Assembly (NCBI RefSeq): GCF_016864375.1
Contig: NZ_CP069355.1
Span: 1,116,001-1,180,000, forward strand
Source: Microvirga sp. VF16
GTDB lineage: Bacteria; Pseudomonadota; Alphaproteobacteria; Rhizobiales; Beijerinckiaceae
Length of the DNA: 64,000 bases
Direction: 5' to 3'
In this document: piece after piece, positions 41,064 to 50,333 of the stretch
Layout: every line of letters begins with the position of its first letter
How positions within the stretch are numbered: position 1 is the stretch's first letter
The notes under the pieces: generated by a model
What the model saw: the letters and a program-made list of their open reading frames with translations, nothing else
Databases searched by the model: none
What the model was told of the DNA's origin: nothing
Translations under genes and position numbers: made by a program

Positions 41064-41705
41064 GTGGCGCTCACAACCAAGGTCATCGATGGCGACTTTC
41101 TCATGCTCCGGATCATCTTTCCTGATGGCAGGACCGTGACGATGACAGCCGGCCGGGACGGCAAGAGCGTCAGCGTCGATCCCGATGACAGAGAAATCGC
41201 CGAGAGGCTGTCATCCATCTTCCATTGGAGCACCGACAGGGTGGGCGAACCGGGCTATCCGTTCACCAGCCTCAACCAGATGATCTACGGAATCGAGACG
41301 CTGGCCCGGTCCGCGATGAGTGTGGAACAGTTCATGGAGGGGCTGCGGGACGTGCTGGAGGTGTCCGGTCAGCATCCTGTGCCCGAGGGCAGCGTCAGAA
41401 CTCCATCGCTCACCGTCGTCGACCTGAGCCCGAGCGGAAACGGGTGGTTTGTCGATGCCCGCTTCCAGAGCGGGGAACGCTTCAAACTCGCCATTAACAA
41501 GGCCAGCATCGGCTGGGCTGCGGACCCTCCGGAACCCACGCGCGATAAAGAGGTTATGAAGCTTCTCTCAGGCATGAAAGGTGCCCGGGTCTCATCGGAT
41601 GAAGACCTTGCGCTGCTTGCAATGGAGGTGGCGCATTATTCATCCGACATCGCCGGGTGGCTCCAGGTCCTGCACTCCGCCATCTCTGAGAAGTTGAGGC
41701 CCTAG
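41064..41705 (+). CDS. Hypothetical protein (213 aa)
   Basis: GTG 41064 is chosen because AGGAGG lies 6 nt upstream; TTG 41061 is directly before it. The N-terminal part is beta-rich (F-L-M-L-R-I-I-F-P-D-G-R-T-V-T-M-T). The middle has V-D-L-S-P-S-G-N-G-W-F-V-D-A-R-F, and the C-terminus is helical. No domain, signal peptide or membrane segment is recognised. Base composition is like the housekeeping genes. Confidence 0.6.
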   Translation: MALTTKVIDGDFLMLRIIFPDGRTVTMTAGRDGKSVSVDPDDREIAERLSSIFHWSTDRVGEPGYPFTSLNQMIYGIETLARSAMSVEQFMEGLRDVLEVSGQHPVPEGSVRTPSLTVVDLSPSGNGWFVDARFQSGERFKLAINKASIGWAADPPEPTRDKEVMKLLSGMKGARVSSDEDLALLAMEVAHYSSDIAGWLQVLHSAISEKLRP

Positions 41706-42138
41706 AGGGAAGCTCCCTTTTGCTGCATGCCGGGAGAAGACCGTTCATTTGTCCTAATCCTCGAACTCCCCGCGGAGGGTAGCTCAGCCAGTCCACCGCA
41801 AAATTCCAGAAGACACTCGTGCGAACGAGCAGCGTGCCTTCAGTGATGCGCTTGTACTCGTTCGCCATGGCGTTCTGAGCGGCGTCTGCGATCAGGACGA
41901 TTACCAATCAAAATTCGACTGGAGCGGGAATCCCTCGGATCACCTGAAGGTCCACAGGCCTTAACGCGTGGCGTGAAACATCATAGGCAATCCTGTCTTG
42001 TTTCGACGCTTGGCCGAATGTGCGACAGATCCTGACAAATTGGCGGTTCCAAGATCGTTCGGTGGCTTGAGGCCGGAAACGGACTTGTTGCAGACTGCGC
42101 CAGAGGTTTCAGATACGGACAATCTCTGGCGCGGTTTT
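41706..42138. other. Gap between two genes of unknown role
   Basis: A minus-strand frame from about 41871 (M-A-N-E-Y-K-R-I-T-E-G-T-L-L-V-R-T-S-V) might be a small gene, but it runs into the gene at 41064-41705 and has no convincing ribosome binding site. Nothing else is supported. Confidence 0.3.
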
Positions 42139-43416
42139 CTAAAAATCCCGGGGCGCGGGCAGGAGGAAGGATCCCATCGCCTGGGACGGCCGCAGGACGG
42201 GCCTTTCAGGTCCCTTGACCATGAACCGGGTGGCGGCTGGATCGAAGTCGAGTTCCAGGTCCATCGCGGCCTTGAGCGCTTCAGCGTTGGCCGGGCCATA
42301 GAGGCGGTCAAGAGATGCCTCATCGTCAGCGGAAACGAGGATTGAAAGGTCGGTCTTCTTGGCAGCTGCGGTCAACGCTGTCATTCCCGAGATCGGCTCG
42401 GCCTGGTCGGTGTTTGTGAAGATGAACGCGGCAGGCCGCTGAGGCTTGTCGGCCGCCTGTTCGCTGCGGCCGTGGATCGCTTCATCAATGATCTGCTGCC
42501 ACAGGAGGCGTGTCAGGAGATTGTAGGCCGCGGCATGCGGGCCGTGTCGGGTCGGGCAGCACACATAAACGGTTGCCGGGCCGCTGGTCTCGACCCCCTC
42601 AGAAGTACTGATGTTCCGATGGGCCGCCCACTGGCCGCGCGGATCGCCGGAGGCCCAGGACGTCTCGGGGGTATGAAAGGGCACCAGCCGTTGCACGATC
42701 GCGTCGTGGATCACCCGCCGGCGCTCATCGGACAGAGCCGCGTAGGCGCGCAATTCGAACAATGCCCTCGGGCTCCCGGAGCTGTCGGCGGCGGCCACAT
42801 AATCAGCAGCTTTATCGTCAAGGCGATGCTCGATGAGGACCGTGCACAGCCCCATCAAGGTCGGCTCGGCCAGGCGCAGTCCGCCGGCGTTCGCGACCTG
42901 AGCGGTCGCAAGCTCCAGAAGGCCCCAGAGAGCGGAGATCGCTTCCTGCTCGATGGTGTCGTGGCCATCCTTCGTTTTGATCTCTGGGATCCTGTCATAT
43001 CCGTCTGTCCATTGGGTGATGAAGGTTTCCGCGACGTTGTGCAGCCGCCGGGAACGGGTTTCCGGATCGGTGCCCAGATTGATGTCAGCAAGTGGATTAT
43101 AGGAACTCCCGGTTTGCCACCGAATGCGCGAGACGGGTCCCAGTTTGGCCCGGGTCGCAGCGGTGAGGTCGTAAACCTCCCCGGTCGGGTCGTCGACAAT
43201 GTAGCTGGCCGACGTGCCCCGCAGAAGGGTCGGGACGATCACCCTCTCCACCCGCTGGCGCGAGCTGGCTCCGAGGAGGAGGGTATTGGCGTTCCGTGTC
43301 GTGCCGTGAGGAACGCCCCGGCGGTCCTCACCGAGCGTGAGGATCGCCCCGTGGGGAGCAATGATGGCGTCTTTCGAGAGCCCAAGTCCAAAGAGTTTTT
43401 TGAGAAGGTCTTTCAC
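42139..43416 (-). CDS. TraG/VirD4-like protein lacking recognisable Walker motifs
   Basis: The 425-aa product (start chosen at the GTG ending at 43416; the frame is open to 43542) follows the order of a type IV coupling protein. L-L-L-G-A-S-S-R-Q-R-V-E-R-V-I-V-P-T-L-L stands where Walker A belongs. Then come I-V-D-D-P-T-G-E-V-Y-D-L-T-A, Y-N-P-L, and late I-S-G-M-T-A-L-T-A-A-A-K-K. The G-x-x-x-x-G-K-S/T of Walker A and the D-E of Walker B are absent, as are N-terminal membrane helices. No other conjugation gene is nearby. Perhaps a derived scaffold or decaying relic. Confidence 0.55.
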   Translation of the reverse strand: MKDLLKKLFGLGLSKDAIIAPHGAILTLGEDRRGVPHGTTRNANTLLLGASSRQRVERVIVPTLLRGTSASYIVDDPTGEVYDLTAATRAKLGPVSRIRWQTGSSYNPLADINLGTDPETRSRRLHNVAETFITQWTDGYDRIPEIKTKDGHDTIEQEAISALWGLLELATAQVANAGGLRLAEPTLMGLCTVLIEHRLDDKAADYVAAADSSGSPRALFELRAYAALSDERRRVIHDAIVQRLVPFHTPETSWASGDPRGQWAAHRNISTSEGVETSGPATVYVCCPTRHGPHAAAYNLLTRLLWQQIIDEAIHGRSEQAADKPQRPAAFIFTNTDQAEPISGMTALTAAAKKTDLSILVSADDEASLDRLYGPANAEALKAAMDLELDFDPAATRFMVKGPERPVLRPSQAMGSFLLPAPRDF

Positions 43417-44134
43417 GTGGTCTGATCCGTTCGGGTGGTCAGGAAGGGGGAGGTGACTGGGAACACTAGTAGTTCTGTTACGCAGCAGAGGAACGCACAG
43501 GTCCACGTTTTGCAGAACTTTGCGGCAGGTTTTCGCAGCCAAGCGAGAACAACGACAGGCTCGGCGTCAATCGTCGGGGTAACCCATCCCGCTGCGAACT
43601 TGCGGTTGGATCACGCGGATCAGAGCAAGCAGTATGCCGAAGCTGCCCACCGGACCGACGTGATTGTGCCAGCAGGCGGGAATCCGACCCTTTTTGGTCG
43701 TCAGTGGCTGCGACGATGACCCGAAGCGCGTCCAAGTGCGGATCGAGGACGTTCTCACCATAGCCTCCTTCAGCTTCATTCAGGAGGCGCAGATCAGTGT
43801 TACCGGACTGGTTCCCCTTGAAGGAGCATCCGGGCCCCGACATTTTGATGGCGAGCACGCCGATTCATTCATGTCGTGCATCGTACCAAGAGCCGCATCG
43901 AGGTCGTTCTTAGATGCCTTGCCTTTGATGAGCGAGGGCTCGGCGGGGTTGAGGTTCCGTTCGTCGTCGTTTGAGGGAAGGGCCGTTGCCGGACGCAGGG
44001 CGTCAGGAGCATCAAACGGAAAGCGGCGGAGTGTCCAGTCTGCGATGCTCGCAGCCGCTTAACCAGTCCGCAATCCAAGTGGGTCAACCTTCCAACAGAT
44101 GAGACCTCCGATTCGAATTCTGGAGACGATATCC
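43417..44134. other. Gene-poor stretch
   Basis: About 700 bp with several overlapping open frames on both strands, none with recognisable content. Promoters of the divergent genes at 43416 and 44135 must lie here. I see no repeats or RNA genes. Confidence 0.35.
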
Positions 44135-44494
44135 ATGACGGAAGCGACCTTTGAGAATGCCGTCGACGAGATGCTCGGCAGGCTTGACCCGATCGTGCTG
44201 GTAATCCAGCAGGGCGGCGGAGAAGCGGCATTGTACAGCCTGCAACGGCAGCTGATAGAGCTGATGGCTCTGATTGAACGGAATCCCGGCATTGAGGCGG
44301 CAACCGGAGATCTCTACGCTGCGGCGGAGGCGTTGGTTGTCGATCGGACCGCAAGCTTGCAGCCAATGGCTCGAAAGCTGCGGTTGCTGGTTGATGCCCA
44401 TCGGCGTTTCCGTGACCAACTGTCCGCCGCTCAGCCGCTCAAACCGGGTCACAAGGGCATCTGGTTACATGGGAATCTCCGGTTTGCCGCGTGA
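44135..44494 (+). CDS. Hypothetical helical protein (119 aa)
   Basis: ATG 44135 is preceded by TGGAGA 8-9 nt upstream. The protein is nearly all helix, with heptad-like spacing (L-Q-R-Q-L-I-E-L-M-A-L-I-E-R, then A-R-K-L-R-L-L-V-D-A-H-R-R-F-R). It has no Cys and one Trp. No family recognised; a small coiled-coil or adaptor protein is possible. Confidence 0.55.
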   Translation: MTEATFENAVDEMLGRLDPIVLVIQQGGGEAALYSLQRQLIELMALIERNPGIEAATGDLYAAAEALVVDRTASLQPMARKLRLLVDAHRRFRDQLSAAQPLKPGHKGIWLHGNLRFAA

Positions 44495-44635
44495 TGCCAT
44501 GCGATGAACTCCCGCGCTCATGCAATCTTGCGGCTATCCAGCCGTCCTGGCGTGGTCGGCTTCATTCATCATTCCAAGACGCATGGAGATCACAGGCCTG
44601 TCGCGGCACCATGATAGCCCTAAACTGGACCATTT

Positions 44636-45421
44636 CTAGTTCGACAGAGGCCTGCCGCCTGGGTCTGTCCCCGCATGCAGCCCAAACGTCATTTCACGGA
44701 CGCTAGTGGAACCGGTCGGTTCATCCGGCGAGATCTTGGGTGACTGATTGGCGCGTGTCGCCTTGCTTGCAGAGCCAACAGAACGGGGCGCCGGATCAAG
44801 CGTCGACAGAACGCTCGGGTCGAAGAGTTCCTCATGGATCGATCCATCCACTCGGATGACCGTTTTGATGCCAGTCTCGGCATCAAGGGAGATCGATCTG
44901 ATCGCGGCCCTCGGGGGGCTATCCGGTCTGGCAGGCTCACGAAAGTCCGGAGCCATTGGACGGACTGCTGCTGGTTGAGTTGCTGCGATGGCCACTGCGG
45001 CCGCCGGCTCGCGCTCATTGACCCTCGCGGTTTCTCCAGCCTGCCCGTTGGCGGGTTTTGCGAGACTTTCGCCTGTGGTGGCCTGCACAGTTCGTTGGCG
45101 CTTGCCAGCCGCCGCCTCCTGCTCCGCAATGATCTGCTGTAAGTGCGCCTGAGCCGCTTCAGCCTCCCGTTGTGTCTGCGACCCGAAGATCGCGACCAAG
45201 GGATTGCTCGCACGCTCCGCTGCCGCTTTTGCCGTAGCAGCCTCAGCGGTCTTCGCCGCTTCGATCTGCTTGCGGGCCGCCGCCGTCTGCTGACGGTTGT
45301 TGGTATCATACGAATACCGCTGGCCGTTGATCTCGTAGAAGACGGTCTTGGCCTCCACACCGCCGAGGAGGGTTCCGAGAGCAATCGCCGAAGCCCCGAG
45401 TGTCGGGAATACCTTGGTCAT
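44636..45421 (-). CDS. Secreted hypothetical protein
   Basis: The 261-aa product has a signal peptide (F-P-T-L-G-A-S-A-I-A-L-G-T-L-L-G-G-V-E-A, cleavage after V-E-A). Next comes the motif K-T-V-F-Y-E-I-N-G-Q-R-Y-S-Y-D-T-N-N, then a long Ala/Gln/Glu-rich coiled-coil region (about 45-130). A conserved-looking block R-S-I-S-L-D-A-E-T-G-I-K-T-V-I-R-V-D-G-S lies near 190. The tail is Ser/Pro-rich. Probably periplasmic; unknown role. Confidence 0.65.
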   Translation of the reverse strand: MTKVFPTLGASAIALGTLLGGVEAKTVFYEINGQRYSYDTNNRQQTAAARKQIEAAKTAEAATAKAAAERASNPLVAIFGSQTQREAEAAQAHLQQIIAEQEAAAGKRQRTVQATTGESLAKPANGQAGETARVNEREPAAAVAIAATQPAAVRPMAPDFREPARPDSPPRAAIRSISLDAETGIKTVIRVDGSIHEELFDPSVLSTLDPAPRSVGSASKATRANQSPKISPDEPTGSTSVREMTFGLHAGTDPGGRPLSN

Positions 45422-45912
45422 GTTTTATCCCTTTTCCAGCGGCGGTAAGATTCGGTTAGGGATTGCGGCAACTCTATGGCGGGCCGCTTTCATGTCTACG
45501 CGGCGTGCTGGAAGAAACTATGCACGGGATCCGAATGTGACACGTCATGAGGACTGTGCGCCTCACCAAGCAGCCTGCTGCATGAATGGGTGGCAAAGTC
45601 CCGGGTATTTTCTTGCCCGCGCAACAACTGCGACAAGGCCCTTGATAACCGCTATCGCGAGTAGTCCAAGGCGGCTCGGGCCGCCTGATGTGAAAGGCGC
45701 TCCTGACGCTCGGGTTCGTTTAGGGACGAAAACGCTCACACCTGTCCGGACGCATGGTAGGACTTCCGAACGTCCGGAACTCTTCGCCGCCGAATGCGCG
45801 ATCACGGATATCTCCGCCAGATGTCATTGGGGAGATCGGCCTGAAATCGTCACATTCCTGCGCGACCTCCGTGGTGACACGTCGTTAACCATCCGTCCGT
45901 CCAAGGCCACCA
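45422..45912. other. Intergenic stretch between divergent secreted-protein genes
   Basis: Open frames on both strands have no recognisable content. Promoters for the genes at 45421 (minus) and 45913 (plus) are expected; none is clear. Confidence 0.4.
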
Positions 45913-46689
45913 ATGCTCAGATCTCTTGTTGCCCTTGCCCTCGTGCTCGCGACCCCGGCCTTCGCTCAGACCTATGACCGTGCAGACATCATCCGCGGGC
46001 TCTGCCGCCCTGACGGCTGTGACGAGTTTGCCATCCTGGTGGCCTCGCCTCTGACCAAGACAGGGGAGGGCACGCTCATGCAAACGCGGGTGAAGACCTT
46101 CCATGCGAGTTCAGCAGGACGCAGAGGGCTCAGTGAGGAGAACGGGTATGTGTACTGCTCGCGGACCAAGCCGGCGATCGTCGCCGAGAAGAACGGGCGG
46201 ACCATGGCCTTCTATCTCGCGCCCTTTGCGACCAAGGAGAGCCGGGAGACCATCCGTCAGAACACCAACTTCCATGCGCTGTATTTCGGCATCTGCCACG
46301 GCATGGAGGCGGGCCGGGCAGCGGTCCAGAACCTGCCGGGTGTCGCCCACGAATTCGGCTACCGGGTTGCGCTGCCTCAGTCGCAGTCCGTAGCCCTGAG
46401 CCAGGTCGAGGACATCCTGCCGCCTGAAAACCGTCGCTCGGTCGAGGCGAGGCATGACAGGCGTCCGCTGCCACCAACGAACATTCCGCCTGCCGCTGCA
46501 CGGCGGGACTGGGCATTCGACGAGCCGGCTGATGAGTTTGGCGAATACCGTGAGGCGATGCCGCTCCGTCAGCAGCCCTATGCTGCGGAGCGAGAGGAGA
46601 GGCTGCTGGCCGGTCCGCGCCGTCTGACCAACCGGGCGTTTGATGCCCTTGATGAGGTGGGAGAGTGGATGCTCGGACGGCGATACTGA
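45913..46689 (+). CDS. Secreted hypothetical protein
   Basis: The 258-aa product starts with a signal peptide (L-R-S-L-V-A-L-A-L-V-L-A-T-P-A-F-A). The mature part contains R-G-L-C-R-P-D-G-C-D-E-F and later Y-V-Y-C-S and F-G-I-C-H-G-M-E, giving four Cys that could form disulphides in the periplasm. The C-terminal 90 residues are Arg/Pro-rich and look disordered. No family recognised. Confidence 0.65.
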   Translation: MLRSLVALALVLATPAFAQTYDRADIIRGLCRPDGCDEFAILVASPLTKTGEGTLMQTRVKTFHASSAGRRGLSEENGYVYCSRTKPAIVAEKNGRTMAFYLAPFATKESRETIRQNTNFHALYFGICHGMEAGRAAVQNLPGVAHEFGYRVALPQSQSVALSQVEDILPPENRRSVEARHDRRPLPPTNIPPAAARRDWAFDEPADEFGEYREAMPLRQQPYAAEREERLLAGPRRLTNRAFDALDEVGEWMLGRRY

Positions 46690-46862
46690 TCGAAAGCCAG
46701 GAGTGCAATTTGTCATCGGGGCAGCGTAAGCTGTCCCGACTGATCTTCGGACAAGAAGTAGCCCATGAGCCCATCGTCACGATGGACTCCCTTCATCGCC
46801 CGCCCTGGATTGGCCCTCCAGCGAGTTCCCGATGAGCTATGGACTGCGGGGCTCATACAAAA

Positions 46863-46886
46863 GAACCCGGCACAAGGCCGGGTTCG
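46863..46886. terminator. Intrinsic-terminator-like hairpin
   Basis: GAACCCGG and CCGGGTTC pair across a short loop, followed by GTATCTC. It lies between two genes whose 3' ends face it, so it could serve both. Confidence 0.55.
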
Positions 46887-46968
46887 TATCTCGGATAAGG
46901 TCATGAGCATCAAATAGGCTACCGATCAACGCCTGATGTCATGTTTCGTTCCTATGGGATCAACTCGC

Positions 46969-47175
46969 TCACATGCTCCTGCGACGCCTCATGAAGTAGA
47001 CGGCAGCCGCAACGACGATAATGGCGAGGATAATCCACCAATAGCCCGCAATGCCGCCCCCTGAAGCTGTGGTGTCTCCGGCCGGAGGAGAGCCGGGCGT
47101 GGCGGGCGGGGTCTGCGCCCATGCAGATGAAATCGCCAGGAAGAGGAAGCCCATTGATGCTGTGAGTTTGCTCAT
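46969..47175 (-). CDS. Small secreted or membrane-anchored protein
   Basis: Start at the ATG ending at 47175 with GGAGA upstream. The 68-aa product has a signal peptide (T-A-S-M-G-F-L-F-L-A-I-S-S-A-W-A), then a Pro/Thr/Gly-rich linker. One membrane helix (Y-W-W-I-I-L-A-I-I-V-V-A-A-A-V-Y-F) and the basic end M-R-R-R-R-S-M follow. The topology is signal, short periplasmic loop, anchor. Function unknown. Confidence 0.65.
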   Translation of the reverse strand: MSKLTASMGFLFLAISSAWAQTPPATPGSPPAGDTTASGGGIAGYWWIILAIIVVAAAVYFMRRRRSM

Positions 47176-47332
47176 GGATGTGTCTCCGGTTGAGGAGGCC
47201 CAACGCATACGGCCTACGGAATTGCTAAGCTGGACCTGTCAGTGAACGCCTGTCCGGATGGCATGTTCCTATGCAAGCCAAGTCCCTGCGCATAAGCTAC
47301 AGAAGATGTACCCCGAGGCTGGAGCAGCAGAG

Positions 47333-47581
47333 ATGATGAAAAGGCAGATCCTCGCCATCCAGGATGTCTATATCCCTGTGCAGCGCCGGCAAACTCTTGA
47401 TCCACAGAAGATGGCAGCCCTAGCGGAGAGCATCATCGAAAAGGGGCAGCAAGCTCCCATACTTGTGCGGCCTGACGGCACGCGCTTTGTCTTGGTTGAG
47501 GGACTGCATCGTCTGGAGGCGTGCAAGGCCCTCGGAGAGACAACCGTTCCAGCCTATTTTGTGCAGGCTCGTAAGCACTAG
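47333..47581 (+). CDS. ParB/sulfiredoxin-fold protein (ParB-N domain only)
   Basis: ATG 47333 has GGAG 8 nt upstream; an upstream in-frame reading to 47258 is less likely. The 82-aa product is a stand-alone ParB-N domain: V-Y-I-P-V-Q-R-R-Q-T-L-D, then K-M-A-A-L-A-E-S-I, Q-A-P-I-L-V-R-P-D-G and L-V-E-G-L-H-R-L-E-A-C-K. The last corresponds to the G-E-R-R nucleotide box, here G-L-H-R as in many single-domain members. No helix-turn-helix follows, so chromosome partition is unlikely. Confidence 0.75.
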   Translation: MMKRQILAIQDVYIPVQRRQTLDPQKMAALAESIIEKGQQAPILVRPDGTRFVLVEGLHRLEACKALGETTVPAYFVQARKH

Positions 47582-47695
47582 GCTGGGACGACTTTCGCGT
47601 TGATTCCTCTCTCGCTTCGGGCATGGAGGGCTGTACCATCCCGCCGCAGCTTGCCTTCTCCCGGTAAAGCAGAAGTCAGAACGGCCTCTGGGCCG

Positions 47696-48652
47696 GGAAG
47701 AGCGATGCTTGACGGACTGCCGGCGCGTTCCAAGAGCTCACTGTCTATCGTTGAGCTCACGAGCCATCACCTGGAGTATTTCACCTCATCGCCCGACATT
47801 GCCTTGATCACCAACCTCTTTCCCGATCATTAGGATTGGCATGGGTCCTACGAGGCTTACCGCGGCGCGAAGATGAACCTTGTACGCTTTCAGCGCAGCG
47901 GAGACTTGGCGGTCCTGAACTTCGACTCTCAAGAAGTGAGGGACCAATTCGGCCCGCTTGGCCAGGGACGCAAATCCTACTTCAGCGTCTTAGATGCGAT
48001 TTCTGAAGGCATAGTAATTGCGAACGGCAAGGTGACGTTGCGAAGCCGCACCGGACTAGACAAGATCTGTTCCGTTTCCGAACTCACGATGCCTGGTCAT
48101 CACATCGCGAATGCATTGGCCGCAGCCGCCGTCGCAGTCGAATATGGCGCGAGCCGGCAAAGCATACGGGAGGGGTTGATCGAGTTTCGCGGGCTACCGC
48201 AGCGTTGCGAGTTCCTCGGCCGGCTCGACGGTGTCGACATCTACGATGACTCCATCGGCATGAACCCGCGCAAGGCCCTGCTCGGGCTTGAGAGCATGTC
48301 AGCGGAGTCGCTGACTGTCGTCTGCGGTGGGGCCGTACAGTCGGCCAGCGGCGAGAAACGAGTCAGCTCCGAGTTGGAGCAGCAGGATTTGCATCACTTC
48401 TGCACAGCTCTCGCGAAGATGGCAAAAACGGTTGTCCTTTTCGGAGAGGGCGGCGATGTCATTGTGCGCAACCTTAAGGACGCGGGCGAAGCCGGTCCCA
48501 CGATTGCGCATGCTGATCGCTTTAGCTCCGCGGTGCAGGAAGCGTTGAGGTGTGCGGACGGAAAAGGAAGCCTGCTCATTTCGCCGGTCTTCTTCAACGC
48601 CCCATGGGCCGTACGCCCCGTTCTCGAGCAACTTTTTGCTCCGAAACAGTAA
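47696..48652 (+). pseudogene. MurD-like ligase, truncated with an amber stop
   Basis: The reading frame matches the central and C-terminal domains of a MurD homologue. It reads S-I-V-E-L-T-S-H-H-L-E-Y-F, then I-A-L-I-T-N-L-F-P-D-H, then TAG where D-H-L-D-W-H-G is expected (TTG to TAG, 47831-47833). It continues D-W-H-G-S-Y-E-A-Y-R-G-A-K-M-N-L-V. Later blocks include G-H-H-I-A-N-A-L-A-A-A and D-S-I-G-M-N-P. The N-terminal ATP-binding G-K-T/S part is absent. The 259 codons from ATG 47873 remain open. Probably dead. Confidence 0.75.
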
Positions 48653-48740
48653 GGCATCAACCGTCCTCCGACAATGCAGCCTCCACTCATGCGGCGAGGG
48701 GTCTGGCATCATGTTCGCGATGCGGCCGCGAATCCGACGA

Positions 48741-48774
48741 AGGGCGGCGAAGCGAACCGCGCTTTCGCCGCCCT
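48741..48774. terminator. Bidirectional terminator
   Basis: AGGGCGGCGAA and TTCGCCGCCCT form a long GC-rich stem between the convergent murD-like remnant and the binding-protein gene. Each side is followed by only a weak T-rich tract. Confidence 0.6.
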
Positions 48775-48803
48775 CGTATTTCATTCCAGAGCCGAACTGT
48801 CTC

Positions 48804-50084
48804 TCAGGCCTTCGGCAGCATTGCCCGAACTTCCTTGACCATATCGCCGAGAACGGCTTTTGGCTCGCGGCGAAGCGTAACGACCGATTGAATATGATTG
48901 CGGATGAGGTCAGTGATCTTAATCGCATTTTCGCCAGGGAAGCCTGGCCAGCCGCCCAGGGTCGGCAGCTGCTGCACGCCGGTCATGGCATTCGGGTTTT
49001 CCGCGAAAAACTTGCCGAGCAGTTCCGGTGTGTTGACCGCAATGCTGTTGGCCGGGATGTATCCGGTTGTATTGACCAGCTTTGTCTGAGCCTCAGGTCC
49101 CGTCATGAACTTGACAAAATCCCAGGCGGCCTTTTGCCGAACGGGATCCTTGGTCAGGATCATTGCGGCGTTTCCTCCTGTCGGCAGCTTGCCATTTGGC
49201 TTCATCGGCAGGCTAGCGGTCCGAACCGAAAAATGCCCTGCGGCAGCCTTCTCGGCTGAACGCAGGTAGCTGTTGGCCGTGCCAAGAATACCGATCGTCC
49301 CGCCGGAGAATGCTTGTCTCGTCTGATCAAGCGACATCTCGATCTGCCCGGCCTCGCCAAATTGGCGGAACATCTCGAGCGCCCAGAGGCCCTCCGGACC
49401 GTTGAAGGCAACGTCGCGTTCGTCGGCGGTCAGGATGCTGCCGCCCTGGCTCATGATGAGGGCCATCCAGGTCCAAGCTCCCGAATGCCCGATATAGGCG
49501 TAATGCAGCCCCATGATGCCATTGCCGAGCACCTTGATTTTCTTGCCAAGCTCGATGATCGCTGGCCAATCGGACGGCAGGCGATCGGGGTTGCCGCCTG
49601 CCTTCTCGACCAGATCGAGATTGTAGAAGAGCGTCGGCGACGATATTGCGAAAGGAAGTCCGTAGGATTTGTCGGCGACCTTCGTCATGTCTAGAAGTGA
49701 CGTCTGGTAACCGAGCGATGCGAGACCTCCGTCAGCATCGATCAACGTATTGAGCGGCACGGCGAGACCCCGTTGCGCCACGAGATTGATACGGTTGAAA
49801 CCCTGAAATGCAACATCGGGCGCATCTCCGGTGATGGCAGCACGAAAGATCCTGAGAGTAAGATCGTCGTAATCCGGAGACGGTGTATCCACGACAATGC
49901 GAATGTCGGGCCGCTTTGCCATAAAGTCGGCGCCGAGGTTGTCATAAAGTTCCTTCGGCGTGCTGGTGAGCACGCGCAAGGTAATGGGTTTCGCTTGAGC
50001 GAAAGCCGGGACAGATAAGGCTGCTCCCGCAGCCAGAGCCGCGGTCCCGCCCAGAAAATTGCGTCTTGTTGACTGGAAATTCAT
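48804..50084 (-). CDS. Tat-exported ABC solute-binding protein (UgpB-like)
   Basis: This 426-aa family 1 extracellular binding protein has a twin-arginine leader (T-R-R-N-F-L-G-G-T-A-A-L-A-A-G-A, then A-F-A). Family features include D-Y-D-D-L-T-L-R-I, Y-G-L-P-F-A-I-S-S-P-T-L-F-Y-N and A-W-D-F-V-K-F-M-T-G-P-E-A-Q. Most similar in style to UgpB/glycerophosphodiester or sugar binders. It is divergent from phnF, and the only membrane and ATPase partners in the window are at 58217-61184. That suggests a split transporter serving the phn pathway. Confidence 0.85.
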   Translation of the reverse strand: MNFQSTRRNFLGGTAALAAGAALSVPAFAQAKPITLRVLTSTPKELYDNLGADFMAKRPDIRIVVDTPSPDYDDLTLRIFRAAITGDAPDVAFQGFNRINLVAQRGLAVPLNTLIDADGGLASLGYQTSLLDMTKVADKSYGLPFAISSPTLFYNLDLVEKAGGNPDRLPSDWPAIIELGKKIKVLGNGIMGLHYAYIGHSGAWTWMALIMSQGGSILTADERDVAFNGPEGLWALEMFRQFGEAGQIEMSLDQTRQAFSGGTIGILGTANSYLRSAEKAAAGHFSVRTASLPMKPNGKLPTGGNAAMILTKDPVRQKAAWDFVKFMTGPEAQTKLVNTTGYIPANSIAVNTPELLGKFFAENPNAMTGVQQLPTLGGWPGFPGENAIKITDLIRNHIQSVVTLRREPKAVLGDMVKEVRAMLPKA

Positions 50085-50333
50085 CCTTGCTCTCCAAAAG
50101 CGGGCTGATCCTATTTTCGCCAGAGTTCAACCGTCACTCGGCGCAGTGATCTCGGGCGACGCATCTCGCCTTGCGGCAGCTCTGACAGCGCGACCATAGT
50201 GTAGTCAGCATCTCCTAGGGTGAAGCCGGTGTGACATACCTTGTAAGACCTAGCCAGTCGTCTATGGTCCCGCCCTTCATCACTCAGGGAACAGCATGCG
50301 ATAGCAACTAAGTTTCAGAAAAGGGAGACGAGC

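Noticed and set aside
43478..44366. Several minus-strand frames between the TraG-like gene and 44135
   Set aside because: They overlap each other and the better-supported gene at 44135-44494; no recognisable content.
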